This document shows, one piece after another, positions 42,711 through 52,415 of a stretch of 64,000 bases of DNA (the stretch's first letter is position 1; each line of letters opens with the position of its first letter). The notes beneath the pieces were generated by a model, which saw nothing but the letters and a program-made list of their open reading frames with translations, made no database searches and was not told the origin of the DNA. The stretch is taken from assembly GCF_029813785.1 (NCBI RefSeq), contig NZ_JARVKY010000033.1:1-64000 (forward strand), in the 5' to 3' direction. Source of the DNA: Streptomyces sp. DH41. GTDB taxonomy: Bacteria; Actinomycetota; Actinomycetes; Streptomycetales; Streptomycetaceae. The translations under genes and the position numbers were made by a program.

Positions 42711-43352
42711 TCACCCGGCATCCGGGCGCAGGGTGCCGGGCGGGCGGTAGGTCCACTCCCGGTCGGCGTCGGTGATCTCGCGTACGATCCGCGCCGGAGT
42801 CCCGGCGACGACCACCATGGGCGGCACGTGCGCCGTCACCACGCTGCCCGCGCCGACCACCGAGCCCCGGCCGATGGTGACCCCCGGCATGATCAGCGCG
42901 CCGGCCCCGATCCACACGTCGTCCTCGACGCGCACCGGCGCCGAGAACTGCGTACCGTCCCCGCGCAGCTCCGGGTGGACGGGGTGTCCGGTGGTGCTGA
43001 CGGTCACGTGCGGGGCGAACATCACCCGGTCCCCGACGAAGACCTCGACGTCGTCGACGAGGGTGAGGCCGAAGTTGGCGTACACGTCGTCGCCCAGGTG
43101 CACACGGTTGCCGTAGGCCACGTGCAGCGGAGGCTCGATCCACACCCCGGTGCCCAGTGAGGCGAACATCTCCTTCAGGATCGTCCGGCGGCCCTCCTCG
43201 TCCCGGGCTCCGGTCCGGTTGTAGGCGTCGGCCAGCTCCTTGCCCCGCAGCCGTTCCTCCGCCAGGCCCTCCAGGCCCGGCGCGCCGTCCGAGTAGAGCT
43301 CCCGCGCCGCCATCCTGCGGCGGACCTCGGTCTCGCGCGGGTCGGTCGTCAT
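42711..43352 (-). CDS. Hexapeptide sugar O-acetyltransferase (maltose/galactoside type)
   Basis: 213 residues. An N-terminal Mac domain (ELADAYNRTGARDEEGRR) precedes left-handed beta-helix repeats with the catalytic His in VSTTGHPVHPELR and the CoA-binding turns WIGAGALIMPGVTIG and VVGAGSVVTAHVPP. It uses acetyl-CoA to acetylate a sugar. It lies next to the galactan locus on the same strand, but a terminator and the order suggest a separate unit. AAGGAGG precedes the ATG. Confidence 0.9.
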   Translation of the reverse strand: MTTDPRETEVRRRMAARELYSDGAPGLEGLAEERLRGKELADAYNRTGARDEEGRRTILKEMFASLGTGVWIEPPLHVAYGNRVHLGDDVYANFGLTLVDDVEVFVGDRVMFAPHVTVSTTGHPVHPELRGDGTQFSAPVRVEDDVWIGAGALIMPGVTIGRGSVVGAGSVVTAHVPPMVVVAGTPARIVREITDADREWTYRPPGTLRPDAG

Positions 43353-43386
43353 ATGGCCTCCTTCAGCCAACGCGTGTGGGGGGCCG

Positions 43387-43418
43387 GCCCGCACCGCCCC
43401 GGGGCCGGTGCGGTGCGG
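43387..43418. terminator. Terminator-like inverted repeat
   Basis: CCCGCACC / GGTGCGGG arms (43387-43394 and 43411-43418) with a further GCACCG/CGGTGC pairing inside. Downstream of the GH30 gene. Confidence 0.5.
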
Positions 43419-43446
43419 GCGCGACCCGTGGATGCCGTGGCGGCCG

Positions 43447-45498
43447 TCAGCCGGTGCTCGCGGCGGACACGTCCGTCACCGTCCAGCGCTGGTTGGAGCC
43501 GGAGTTGGGCGGCCACGTCGTGACCGCCGCGCCCTCGTGCGTCGCCTGGCCGCCTACTTCGAGCAGGCGCCCGGTTGCCGCGTTGACCAGCGTCCAGGTG
43601 CCGTCACCGGTGGTCGACATGAGCCACTCGGCGGCCTTGTCGCGCTTGCCGGTGTCGGGCTCGGCCACCGGGACGTCGTCGCGTACGGCCAGCCGCGTGC
43701 CACCGGCGGGATCGGTGAAGACGTAGCGGTCGCGTACGCCGCTGTCGTGGCGCACCGCGCTGAGCCGCCAGCGCTGGGCACTGGCGCCGGCCTCGCTGCC
43801 GAGGACCAGGCTCGCACCGCCGGCCGCGACGGTGACGGCCTTGCCGCTCTGCACGCCGGTCAGCGTGTAGGTGTGGCCCTTGCGCAGCGGAGCGGCGTCC
43901 CTCGCGACGCCGTGGACGCCCTTGATCTCGAAGGAGGTCACGGACTCGGCGGGCACGGTGAAGGTGGCCGCGCGGTCACTCACCCTGATCGGGGCCTGCC
44001 GTTCGAGCTTGCCGTCGGCGTCGGTTACGACCGGGGTGACGGTGGCGCTCCGGCGTACGTCGCGGAACTTCGAGAGGTCGATCGTGACCGTGCGGGGCGC
44101 GGTGGTGCGGTTGACGTGGACGAGCGAGGCGCCCTTGCCGTCACGGGTGACGGCGGCGGCGCTGGAGGTGTCGTCCGTGCCGATCAGCCGGTCGCCGGGC
44201 TGGATGAAGTGGGTGAAGTTGCGGGCGGTGTCGAACTTGGTGTTGGTCCGGATCGGGCACGTCTCGAGGGTGTCCTCGGCGGTGCAGTCGAACGGGAGCT
44301 GGATGCTGCCCCAGTTGCCGCCCTCGGCGGACTCGCCGCCGGGCTTCATGTTGTCGTAATCCTCGACGGGCTGCCAGAACACCCAGGCGCGGGGCTCCAG
44401 TTCGCGCAGGTCGTCGACGATCTGCTGGGCGAGGCCGAGGCCGGGCCGCATGTCCTCGAAGTCCTGTCCGTCGCCCCAGTCGCCGCCGACCTCGCTCATC
44501 CACAGCGGTTTGTCCGCGGCCTTGGACAGGTCCCGCACGGTGGTGCGCTGCCCGGTGCCGTAGGTGTGGACGTTCATCTGGTCGACGAGGTAGCGGTCGG
44601 CCCGGGAGTAGGCGTTCCAGTTCGTCGCGAAGGTACCGGGGTTGGTCTCGTCCATCGCCGAGATGTCCGCCTTGACCTTCGCCTTCCTCAGCGCGGGGGC
44701 CAGGGCCCGCAGGACCTCGCGCTGGAGTTCGGGACCCATGTGGGCCCCTTCCTGCCGGCCGCCGACGGGTTCGCCGTCCGCGCCCAGTCGTGTTCCCCAG
44801 TAGGGGGTGTTGGGCTCGTTGAACGGGTCGACGGTGTCGACCTTGATGCCCTCGGCCCTTTCCAGCCGCTTCGTCGCACCCGCCACGTAGGCGGCGAAGT
44901 CCTCGACCGACTCGGACCTCAACTGGTCGGCGGAGGAGTCGAAGCCGCCGGAGACATAGCCGCTGACGGTCATGAACCAGGGCGGGGAGTTGCTGAACGT
45001 CTCCCAGTGGTCGATGTCGTCCTTGATGCGCTCGACCCACCAGCGCTGGGTGGCGTCGGCGTCCTCGTTCCAGTCGGCCGGGTCGTCGGCGCTCCACCAG
45101 TCGGTGTCCTCGCGGGTGGTGCCCGCGGGGGCCCGCCACCAGCCCTCGACCGCGCCGCCGGCACGCAGGTAGTCCTTGACGTCCGGTGCGTTGCCGCCGC
45201 CGATGTTGTAGCGCGCGATGTTCAGCCCCAGGCCGTCGTCGCCGAAGAGGAGCCGGGCCAGCTTCTCGCGGATCTCGGGCGGGTAGTCGCCGGTGGCGTT
45301 GGCGAACCAGACCAGGCTGGTGCCCCAGCCCTTGAACTCCTCCTGCTGGTACGACGGGTCCGGCCGTACGGTGACGGAGGCGGCGGCCGCCGTGGCCGGT
45401 CCGGCCTGCGCGGGGACGCCGAGCAGAGCGGCCCCCGTGGCCAGGGCGGTCAGGACGGCGCCTGTGAGGAGGCGTCTGCTGCGGGTACGGCGTGCCAT
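43447..45498 (-). CDS. Secreted GH30 endo-beta-1,6-galactanase with ricin-type domain
   Basis: 683 residues. Signal peptide of about 38 residues (AQAGPATAAAA). A GH30 barrel (about 45-400) has the acid/base Glu in DPFNEPNTPYW and nucleophile Glu in PLWMSEVGGDW, followed by the side beta-domain. The C-terminal 140 residues are a ricin-type beta-trefoil (QRWRLS and QRWTVTD repeats) that binds galactose-rich glycans. It should cut beta-1,6-galactan side chains of arabinogalactan outside the cell. Substrate specificity is inferred from family resemblance and the galactosidase neighbour. Confidence 0.87.
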   Translation of the reverse strand: MARRTRSRRLLTGAVLTALATGAALLGVPAQAGPATAAAASVTVRPDPSYQQEEFKGWGTSLVWFANATGDYPPEIREKLARLLFGDDGLGLNIARYNIGGGNAPDVKDYLRAGGAVEGWWRAPAGTTREDTDWWSADDPADWNEDADATQRWWVERIKDDIDHWETFSNSPPWFMTVSGYVSGGFDSSADQLRSESVEDFAAYVAGATKRLERAEGIKVDTVDPFNEPNTPYWGTRLGADGEPVGGRQEGAHMGPELQREVLRALAPALRKAKVKADISAMDETNPGTFATNWNAYSRADRYLVDQMNVHTYGTGQRTTVRDLSKAADKPLWMSEVGGDWGDGQDFEDMRPGLGLAQQIVDDLRELEPRAWVFWQPVEDYDNMKPGGESAEGGNWGSIQLPFDCTAEDTLETCPIRTNTKFDTARNFTHFIQPGDRLIGTDDTSSAAAVTRDGKGASLVHVNRTTAPRTVTIDLSKFRDVRRSATVTPVVTDADGKLERQAPIRVSDRAATFTVPAESVTSFEIKGVHGVARDAAPLRKGHTYTLTGVQSGKAVTVAAGGASLVLGSEAGASAQRWRLSAVRHDSGVRDRYVFTDPAGGTRLAVRDDVPVAEPDTGKRDKAAEWLMSTTGDGTWTLVNAATGRLLEVGGQATHEGAAVTTWPPNSGSNQRWTVTDVSAASTG

Positions 45499-45536
45499 CG
45501 TGTGCTCCCAACTGAAAGATGTGGTCGCTGCGGTGG

Positions 45537-45564
45537 CCCCTTCGCCCGGTCCGGGCGGAAGGGG
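45537..45564. terminator. Hairpin between GH42 and GH30 genes
   Basis: CCCCTT-C-GCCCGG / CCGGGC-GG-AAGGGG, 14-bp arms with a small internal mismatch. It may end or attenuate the transcript after the beta-galactosidase gene. Confidence 0.55.
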
Positions 45565-45621
45565 GTGGCCCCGGAGCGTGCGTGCCGCTCCGGGGAGTCG
45601 TGAGTGTGCTGCCGGGATGGC

Positions 45622-47667
45622 TCAGTCGGTGGGTGTGCGCAGGACGGCGACGCCCCGGGGCGCGAGGACGACCGCGCCGTCCGCGTCGCTGCCGCCCACC
45701 AGGACCTCTCCGGTGACGCCCGGGACGGTCACCGTCTCGTCGGTCCGGTTGACCAGGAACAGGAACCGGCCGCCGGGACCGCGGCGCACGGTGGTCTCGA
45801 CCGATCCACGTACCGCGGCGGGAAGCTCACTCACCACGCCGGCCGGCTCCAGCAGCCGCGGCAGCAGCGAGGCGAGCCCGTCCGCGCCGAGCCGGGTCGA
45901 GACGTAGGCGGCCGAACCGTCGCCCGTCGGACGCCGGGTGACGGCCGGACGGTCCGCGTACGCACCGGTGCGGTAGCGGGCCAGGACCTCCGTCCCGGGT
46001 GCGGTGACGGTGATGTGGTCGGTCCACAGGCCACCCGTACTCGCGTCGTCCAGCTCCACACGCTGTCCGGCGGGCAGCGGGCCGAACTCCTCGACGCGGA
46101 TGCCGAGCAGGTCCCGCAGGGCGCCCGGGTAGCCGCCGAGCCAGACGTGGTCGTTCTCGTCGACGACACCGGAGAAGTACGTGGTGACCAGGTGCCCGCC
46201 CTGCTCGGTGTACCGGGTGAGGACCTTGGCGAGCTCGGCCGGGACCAGGTGCAGCACGGGCGCGATCAGCACCCGGTGCCGGCTCAGGTCGGCTGCGCTG
46301 GTGACGACGTCGGCGCGGATACCGAGGGAGAGCAGCGCCGAGTACCAGTCGAGCGCCTCCTGGTGGTAGTCGAGCAGCGAGGTCGGGTGCGAGTCCTGCT
46401 CGCTCGCCCACCACGACTCCCAGTCGAAGAGGATGCCGACCCCGGCGGGCTCCCGCTCGCTCCCGGCCACCGGTGCCAGCGTCTTCAGGGTGTCGCCGAG
46501 CGCGGTGACCGCGCGGAACAGGTCGCTGTCGGCGCCGGCGTGCGGGACCATCGCCGAGTGGTACTTCTCGGCGCCGGCCGCCGACTGGCGCCACTGGAAG
46601 AAGCAGACCGCGTCGGCGCCGTGCGCCACGTGCGTCAGCGAGTCCCGGGCCATCTCACCCGGCCGCTTGGCCAGATTCACGGGCTGCCAGTTCACGGCAC
46701 TCGTGGAGTGCTCCATCAGGAACCAGGGGCGGCCGCCGGCGATGCCGCTGGTGAGGTTCGCCGAGAACGACAGCTCGTCGCGGGCCTGGGGGCTCGGCAC
46801 GACGTAGTGGTCGTTGGCGACGAAGTCCACCTCGTCCGCCCAGTCCGCGTAGTTCATGCCCTTGGTGCCGGGCATCACCATGAAGTTGGTGGTGACGGGT
46901 ACGTCGGGCGTGACCTCGCGCAGGACCGCGCGCTCCGCGCGCAGGTGGTCCTTGAGCGCGTCCGACGAGAACCGCTTGAAGTCCAGCTGCTGGGTCGGAT
47001 TCGGGTGCGAGGCGGCCAGCCGCGGCGGCAGGATCTGCTCCCAGTCGCTGTAGCGCTGCGACCAGAACGCCGTACCCCAGGCGTGGTTGAGGGCGTCCAG
47101 CGTGGTGTACCGGGCGCGCAGCCAGTCGCGGAAGGCGCGGGCCGCGTCGTCGGAGTAGTCGTAGACGTTGTGGCAGCCCAGCTCGTTGTTGACGTGCCAG
47201 GCGACCAGGGCCGGGTGGTCGGCGTAGCGGGTCGCCATCTCCCTGACCAGGCGCAGGGCGTGCTCGCGGAAGACGGGCGAGGTCGGGCGCCAGTGCTGGC
47301 GCGCGCCCGGCGACAGGGTCTCGCCACGGTCGGTGACCGGGAGGATCTCCGGGTGCGCGGTGGTCAGCCAGGGCGGCGGGGAGGCGGTGGCGGTGGCCAG
47401 GTCGACACCGACGCCGTTCTCGTACAGCAGGTCCATGACCTCGTCGAGCCAGGCGAAGTCCCAGGTGTCCGCGCCGGGCTGGACGCGGGCCCAGGAGAAG
47501 ATGGCCAGCGACACGACGTTGACGCCGGCCTCGCCCATCAGCCGTACGTCCTCCTCCCACACCTCCCGGGGCCACTGCTCGGGGTTGTAGTCGGCGCCGA
47601 AGGCGAGACGGGGGGCGGGGGCACCGTCCGGCCCGCGCCGCAGGCGGGACAGAAGGGTGGAGATCAT
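45622..47667 (-). CDS. GH42 beta-galactosidase
   Basis: 681 residues, the standard GH42 length: catalytic barrel (about 20-390), trimerisation domain and C-terminal beta domain. FGADYNPEQWP opens the barrel. The acid/base Glu is in HVNNELGCHN and the nucleophile Glu in FLMEHSTSAVNWQ. There is no signal peptide, so it acts inside the cell on imported galacto-oligosaccharides. GGAAGG precedes the ATG. It is 107 bp downstream of the binding-protein gene and probably co-transcribed with the importer. Confidence 0.93.
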   Translation of the reverse strand: MISTLLSRLRRGPDGAPAPRLAFGADYNPEQWPREVWEEDVRLMGEAGVNVVSLAIFSWARVQPGADTWDFAWLDEVMDLLYENGVGVDLATATASPPPWLTTAHPEILPVTDRGETLSPGARQHWRPTSPVFREHALRLVREMATRYADHPALVAWHVNNELGCHNVYDYSDDAARAFRDWLRARYTTLDALNHAWGTAFWSQRYSDWEQILPPRLAASHPNPTQQLDFKRFSSDALKDHLRAERAVLREVTPDVPVTTNFMVMPGTKGMNYADWADEVDFVANDHYVVPSPQARDELSFSANLTSGIAGGRPWFLMEHSTSAVNWQPVNLAKRPGEMARDSLTHVAHGADAVCFFQWRQSAAGAEKYHSAMVPHAGADSDLFRAVTALGDTLKTLAPVAGSEREPAGVGILFDWESWWASEQDSHPTSLLDYHQEALDWYSALLSLGIRADVVTSAADLSRHRVLIAPVLHLVPAELAKVLTRYTEQGGHLVTTYFSGVVDENDHVWLGGYPGALRDLLGIRVEEFGPLPAGQRVELDDASTGGLWTDHITVTAPGTEVLARYRTGAYADRPAVTRRPTGDGSAAYVSTRLGADGLASLLPRLLEPAGVVSELPAAVRGSVETTVRRGPGGRFLFLVNRTDETVTVPGVTGEVLVGGSDADGAVVLAPRGVAVLRTPTD

Positions 47668-47774
47668 GGCGGTCCTTCCGGTGGGGTGCGTGCGGTCGGG
47701 AGCGGCGGTCGGTGAGTCGCGCCGCCGCCCCGCGGGCCGCCGCGTCGTGTGCTGCCGGTACTGCTGCCCGACGG

Positions 47775-49118
47775 CTACTTCTCGACGGTGAAGCCCTGCT
47801 CGGTGCCGTACTTGACGGACGCCTCCTGCCAGGACTTCAGGCCCTCGGCCAGGGTGGTGCCGGAGACGTAGGCCTTGCCGACGGTGTCGTTGAAGACCGA
47901 GTTCGCGTACACCTGGTAGGGCAGGTACGACCAGTCGTCGGCGACGTTCGCGGCCGACTCGGCGAAGATCTTGTTGGCCTTCTGGCCGCCGAAGTAGGGG
48001 AACGCGGTGTCCTGGAACTCCGTGGACTCCAGATCCGCGGTGGTCGCCGGGAAGGCGCCGCTGTCCAGGCGGGTCCGCACGCCGTCGCCCGCGTTCGCGT
48101 ACTCGACGAAGGCGTACGCCAACGCCTCGTTCTTGCCGAGTTCCGGCAGCGCGAGCGCGCTGCCGCCGTTCTCCGCGCTGGCCTTGCCGCCCGCCGTCCA
48201 CTGCGGCAGCGGGGCGACGCGCCAGTCACCGGCGGCGTCCTTCACGCCGGAGGCGAGGTTGGCGGGCATCCAGGCGCCGGTGGCGAGGGTGGCGATGGTG
48301 CCGTCGCCGAGGCCCTTGTACCACTCGTCGGTCCAGTTGGTGGCGGGGGCGAGCAGCTTCTCGTCGATGAGCTTCTGCCAGGTGGCGGTGAACGTCCTGG
48401 CGCCCTCGTCGGAGAAGTCGACCTTCACCTTGGTGCCGTTCACCGTGTAGGGACGCGAACCGGCCTGCCAGAGCATGCTGGTGGCGAACCCGGCGTCGCC
48501 GGTGTCTGCGGTGATGTAGGCCTTCGGGTCGGCCTTGCGCAGGTCGCGCGCGGCGTCCAGGTACTCGGCCCAGGTGGTGGGCACCTCGATGCCGTACTTG
48601 TCGAAGACCTTCTTGTTGTAGAACAGCGCCATCGGACCGGAGTCCATGGGCAGCGCGTAGACGCCGTCCGAGCCGGCCTTCACACCGTTCCACGGGCCCG
48701 GGGAGAACTTGGCGGAGAGCTTGTCGGCGCCGAAGGCCTTGAGGTCGGTGAGCTGCTCGGTCAGGGCGTACTGACCCATCGCGTAGTACTCGATCTGGGC
48801 GACGTCCGGGACGCCCTTCTTCGCCGAGATGGCGTTCTGCAGCGCGGTGTACTGGTCGTTGTTGGTGCCCGCGTTGACGAGGTCCACCTCGACGCCGGGA
48901 TGTTCCTTCTCGAAGTCGGCGGCCACCTGCTTCAGCGTGGGCTCCCATGCCCAGACGGTGACGGTGCCGCCCTTCTCGAGGGCCGCCTGGATGTCCGCCT
49001 CGGAGACCGCCTTCTGGCTCGATCCCCCGTCGTCGGAGTCGCCGCAGGCGGTCGTCCCCAGGGCGAGGGCGCAGACGAGGCCGATGCCGCGCAGGAGGCG
49101 GCGCGAGTGCTTGGGCAT
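47775..49118 (-). CDS. Sugar ABC transporter binding lipoprotein
   Basis: 447 residues. Lipoprotein signal ending TTAC (Cys 25). Family 1 solute-binding protein: GTVTVWAWEPTLKQVAADFEKE, then NAISAKKGVPDVAQIEYYAMGQY and FYNKKVFDKYGIEVPTTWAEY. It binds an oligosaccharide, presumably galacto-oligosaccharides given the neighbours, and delivers it to the two permeases. There is a 101-bp gap to the upstream permease gene. Confidence 0.92.
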   Translation of the reverse strand: MPKHSRRLLRGIGLVCALALGTTACGDSDDGGSSQKAVSEADIQAALEKGGTVTVWAWEPTLKQVAADFEKEHPGVEVDLVNAGTNNDQYTALQNAISAKKGVPDVAQIEYYAMGQYALTEQLTDLKAFGADKLSAKFSPGPWNGVKAGSDGVYALPMDSGPMALFYNKKVFDKYGIEVPTTWAEYLDAARDLRKADPKAYITADTGDAGFATSMLWQAGSRPYTVNGTKVKVDFSDEGARTFTATWQKLIDEKLLAPATNWTDEWYKGLGDGTIATLATGAWMPANLASGVKDAAGDWRVAPLPQWTAGGKASAENGGSALALPELGKNEALAYAFVEYANAGDGVRTRLDSGAFPATTADLESTEFQDTAFPYFGGQKANKIFAESAANVADDWSYLPYQVYANSVFNDTVGKAYVSGTTLAEGLKSWQEASVKYGTEQGFTVEK

Positions 49119-49219
49119 GGGATTGCTTCCACTTCTTCGTGGCCGGAACCGGCACCGTTGAGGGTCGGAGGGACGTCGGGGGAGCGGGGCGGGCTGTTCG
49201 GGGGTGTCCGGGTTCGGCA

Positions 49220-50170
49220 CTACTCCTTGACGCTTCCGGCGGCGAGTCCGGACCGCCAGTACTTCTGGAGCAGCAGGAACGCGGCGATCAGCGGCAGGAT
49301 GGTGATGAGCGAACCGGTGACGACCAGGTTGAAGACGGCCTCGCCGCCGGCGGTCGCGGCCTGGGCGTTCCAGCTGTTCAGGCCGAGGGTCAGCGGATAC
49401 CAGTCGGGGTCCTTGAGCATGACCAGCGGCAGGAAGAAGTTGTTCCAGGTCGCGACCATGGTGAAGAGCAGGACGGTGACGACGCCGGGCGCCAGCAGCG
49501 GCAGGGCGACCTGGAAGAAGGTGCGCACCTCGCCGGCGCCGTCGATGCGGGCTGCCTCCATCAGCTCGGTCGGGATGGCGTCGGTGGCGAACACCCACAT
49601 CAGGTACAGGCCGAACGGCGAGATCAGGGACGGGACGATCACCGCCCAGGGGGTGTTGGTGAGTCCCATCTCGCTGAACATCAGGAAGGTGGGCACCGCC
49701 AGCGCCGTACCCGGCACGGCCACCGCGCCGATGACGACGGCGAAGACGGCACGGCGGCCGGGGAAGTCGAACTTGGCGAGCGCGTAGCCGCCGAGGACGG
49801 CCAGGAAGGTGGCACCGCCCGCGCCCAGTCCCACGTACAGCAGGGTGTTCAGCAGCCAGCGGGTGAAGACGCCGTCGTCGTAGGTGAAGGTCTGACCGAT
49901 GTTGTCCCACAGGGCGAAGTCGCCGTCGAACCACAGGCCGAAGGAACGGGACAGCCCCTCCTGCGTCTTGGTCGCGCTGATGACCAGCCAGATCAGCGGC
50001 ACCAGGCTGTACAGCAGCACCAGCCCGGTGAGTACGGTCAGCAGCACGCTGCGCCGGGGCTTGCCGGGTGAGTGCCGGCGCCGGGAGGTACGCAGCCGGG
50101 GCACCGGCCCCGTGGTGTTGGACGGGGCGGTCGCGGAACGGTCGGAGGCGGTGACGACAGGACTGGTCAA
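49220..50170 (-). CDS. Sugar ABC transporter permease (MalG type)
   Basis: 316 residues with six helices. The ATPase-contact EAA loop is ELMEAARIDGAGEVRTFFQVALPLL. A TTG start at 50170 lies 6 bp after the stop of the partner permease; a GGGAG lies further upstream. It pairs with the MalF-type permease. No ATPase is encoded nearby, so a shared MsiK-type ATPase is expected. Confidence 0.9.
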   Translation of the reverse strand: MTSPVVTASDRSATAPSNTTGPVPRLRTSRRRHSPGKPRRSVLLTVLTGLVLLYSLVPLIWLVISATKTQEGLSRSFGLWFDGDFALWDNIGQTFTYDDGVFTRWLLNTLLYVGLGAGGATFLAVLGGYALAKFDFPGRRAVFAVVIGAVAVPGTALAVPTFLMFSEMGLTNTPWAVIVPSLISPFGLYLMWVFATDAIPTELMEAARIDGAGEVRTFFQVALPLLAPGVVTVLLFTMVATWNNFFLPLVMLKDPDWYPLTLGLNSWNAQAATAGGEAVFNLVVTGSLITILPLIAAFLLLQKYWRSGLAAGSVKE

Positions 50171-50176
50171 CGCTGC

Positions 50177-51103
50177 TCACACTCCCTTGCGCATGCCGCG
50201 CAGCTGGACGACGTAGGCGATGACCATGGTGATCAGCCCCATGACGATGGCGACCGTCGCGGAGTAGTTGTGCTGCTGGCCGTTGAAGGACAGCGAGTAC
50301 GTGTAGTAGTTCGGCGTGTAGTCGGTCGTGATGGCGTTGGGGGCCAGCGGCTGCAGGATGCTCGGCTCGTTGAAGAGCTGGAAGCTGCCGATGATCGAGA
50401 AGATCGTCGCGATCACCAGGGCACCGCGGATGGCGGGGAGCTTGATGGCCGTGATCACGCGGATCTGGCCCGCGCCGTCGATCTGGGCCGCCTCGTACAG
50501 CGAGTTCGGTACGACGCGCAGCGCCGAGTAGAAGATCAGCATGTTGTAGCCGACGAACTCCCAGGTCACGATGTTGCCGATGGAGGCCAGCACCAGGTCG
50601 GGGGAGAGCGGGTCGGGCAGGGACACGCCCAGCGCGCTGTTGATGTCGCCGAGCAGGCCGAAGCGGGTGCCGTACATGAAGCCCCACATCAGGGTGGCCA
50701 CCACCGCGGGCACGGCGTACGGCAGGAAGATCGAGACGCGGAAGAAGTCCCGGCCGTAGAGGCGTCCGCTGTCCAGCGCCAGCGCCACCAGCAGCGCGAT
50801 GCCGAGCATGATCGGCACCTGCACGGCGAGGAAGAGCGAGACCCGGCCGAGCGAGGCCCAGAACCGTTCGTCCCCGAGCGCCTGGCTGTAGTTGTCCAGG
50901 CCGACGAAGGTCGTCCCGCCGATGAGCTGGTCGCGGAAGAGACTGAGATAGACCGAGTACGCGATCGGCGCGAGGAACACCAGGGCGAAGACGGCCACGA
51001 AGGGACCGAGGAAGCCCCACCCCGTCCAGGAGCGGCGCTCCCGCCTCGCCGGCGGTGGGGCGGGCCGCGGTTCGGCGGCGACCGGGGGTTGCAGCGTCGT
51101 CAT
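50177..51103 (-). CDS. Sugar ABC transporter permease (MalF type)
   Basis: 308 residues with six helices. EAA loop SLYEAAQIDGAGQIRVITAIKLPAI. The N-terminal 30 residues are Pro/Arg-rich and cytoplasmic. GAGGAACGAC precedes the ATG. It is the first gene of the importer operon, and its promoter region contains two LacI operators. Confidence 0.91.
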   Translation of the reverse strand: MTTLQPPVAAEPRPAPPPARRERRSWTGWGFLGPFVAVFALVFLAPIAYSVYLSLFRDQLIGGTTFVGLDNYSQALGDERFWASLGRVSLFLAVQVPIMLGIALLVALALDSGRLYGRDFFRVSIFLPYAVPAVVATLMWGFMYGTRFGLLGDINSALGVSLPDPLSPDLVLASIGNIVTWEFVGYNMLIFYSALRVVPNSLYEAAQIDGAGQIRVITAIKLPAIRGALVIATIFSIIGSFQLFNEPSILQPLAPNAITTDYTPNYYTYSLSFNGQQHNYSATVAIVMGLITMVIAYVVQLRGMRKGV

Positions 51104-51179
51104 GTCGTTCCTCGCTCGTCCACGTCCTGCTCGTCCATGTCCGGCTCGTCCACGTCCTGAGAGTCCTGGAGCCTCGGCG

Positions 51180-51193
51180 TGTTTGCGTAAACA
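51180..51193. promoter_or_regulatory. LacI operator 1 of the galactan locus
   Basis: TGTTTGCGTAAACA, one base off a perfect palindrome, 77 bp upstream of the permease ATG. It closely matches operator 2. Confidence 0.8.
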
Positions 51194-51238
51194 TCGAGCA
51201 GCGCGGAAGGGGAGTTCCGCTGATCGAGGGGGCTGTTA

Positions 51239-51252
51239 TGTTTACGTAAACA
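51239..51252. promoter_or_regulatory. LacI operator 2 of the galactan locus
   Basis: TGTTTACGTAAACA, a perfect palindrome extended to ATGTTTACGTAAACAT. The centres of the two operators are 59 bp apart. Both lie between the importer and the repressor gene, so the regulator probably controls itself as well. Confidence 0.85.
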
Positions 51253-51347
51253 TTCGATGGCGGCATGTCTACACTGCCCCGAGGACGACGGTCAAGGGTC
51301 CTTCCGGAGCCGGGGCCAGGACAGTTGTGGAGAGGTGGCGAACGGCA

Positions 51348-52415
51348 GTGGACACCGCTGAGGAAGTCGCGGACGCGCGGGACGCGGGGACGCGGCGCCG
51401 CCGCAGCGGCCGGGTGCCGACGGCGTCCATGGCGGACGTGGCCCGGCTCGCGGGGGTCTCCTCGCAGACCGTCTCCCGCGTCTCCAACGGCTACGCCGGC
51501 GTGACCGAGGAGACCCGGCACCAGGTGCTGGCGGCCATGAAGGAACTGGGCTACCGGCCGAACAGCGCGGCCCGGGCGCTGAAGCGCGGTGAGTTCCGCA
51601 CCATCGGCGTCATCACCTTCTCGCTGGCCACCACGGGCAACGTACGCACCCTGGAGGCCATCGCCACCTCCGCGGCGAGCGAGGGGTACGCGGTGACGCT
51701 GCTGCCGGTCGCCGTCCCGACCCAGGACGAGGTGCGGGGCGCGTTCTCCCGGCTGGAGGAACTCGCCGTCGACGCGGTGATCGTCATCATGGAGGTCCAC
51801 CTGCTGGACGCGGCGTCCCTCAGACTGCCACCCCACGTACAGGTGGTCGTGGTCGACTCCGACGCCGGCGACCACTACACGGTCGTCGACACCGACCAGG
51901 CCGGCGGCACCCGCGCGGCCGTCCGCCATCTGCTGGACCTCGGGCACGACACGGTGTGGCACCTCGGCGGGCCCGAGGGCTCCTTCGCCGCCCAGCGCCG
52001 CACCGACGCCTGGCGGCGGACGCTGGCCGAGGCCGGCCGCACCCCGCCGCCCCTCACCCGGGGTGACTGGTCGGCGGAGTCCGGCTACCGGGCCGGCCTG
52101 GAACTCGCCGCCCGTAAGGAGTGCACGGCCGTCTTCGCGGCCAACGACCAGATGGCCCTGGGCCTGATGCGCGCCCTGCACGAACACGGCCGGCGCGTTC
52201 CCGAGGACGTCAGCGTCATCGGCTTCGACGACATCCCCGAGGCGGGCTCCTTCCTGCCCCCGCTGACCACCGTCCACCAGGACTTCGCCGAGGTCGGGCG
52301 GCTCTGCGTGGCGGCCGTGCTGCGCAAGATGCGCCAGAACGGCCCGGAGCGCGGCACGACGCTCGTGCCGACCCGGCTGGTGACCCGGGCGAGTACGGCG
52401 GGACCACCGGAGTAG
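51348..52415 (+). CDS. LacI-family transcriptional repressor
   Basis: 355 residues. Helix-turn-helix at about 28-47 (MADVARLAGVSSQTVSRVSN), hinge helix RPNSAARALKRG, then the periplasmic-binding-like sugar domain with FAANDQMALGLMRAL and VIGFDDIPEAGSFLPPLTTV. It is expected to repress the galactan import and hydrolase genes until a galactose-type sugar binds. GTG 51348 is used (GGAGAGG upstream); GTG 51327 after CAGGA is an alternative. Confidence 0.92.
   Translation: MDTAEEVADARDAGTRRRRSGRVPTASMADVARLAGVSSQTVSRVSNGYAGVTEETRHQVLAAMKELGYRPNSAARALKRGEFRTIGVITFSLATTGNVRTLEAIATSAASEGYAVTLLPVAVPTQDEVRGAFSRLEELAVDAVIVIMEVHLLDAASLRLPPHVQVVVVDSDAGDHYTVVDTDQAGGTRAAVRHLLDLGHDTVWHLGGPEGSFAAQRRTDAWRRTLAEAGRTPPPLTRGDWSAESGYRAGLELAARKECTAVFAANDQMALGLMRALHEHGRRVPEDVSVIGFDDIPEAGSFLPPLTTVHQDFAEVGRLCVAAVLRKMRQNGPERGTTLVPTRLVTRASTAGPPE

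Noticed and set aside
47775..52277. A single 1500-codon leftward open frame spanning the binding protein and both permeases
   Set aside because: It contains the real binding protein only in its last 447 codons; the rest is out of frame with the permeases and has no domain.
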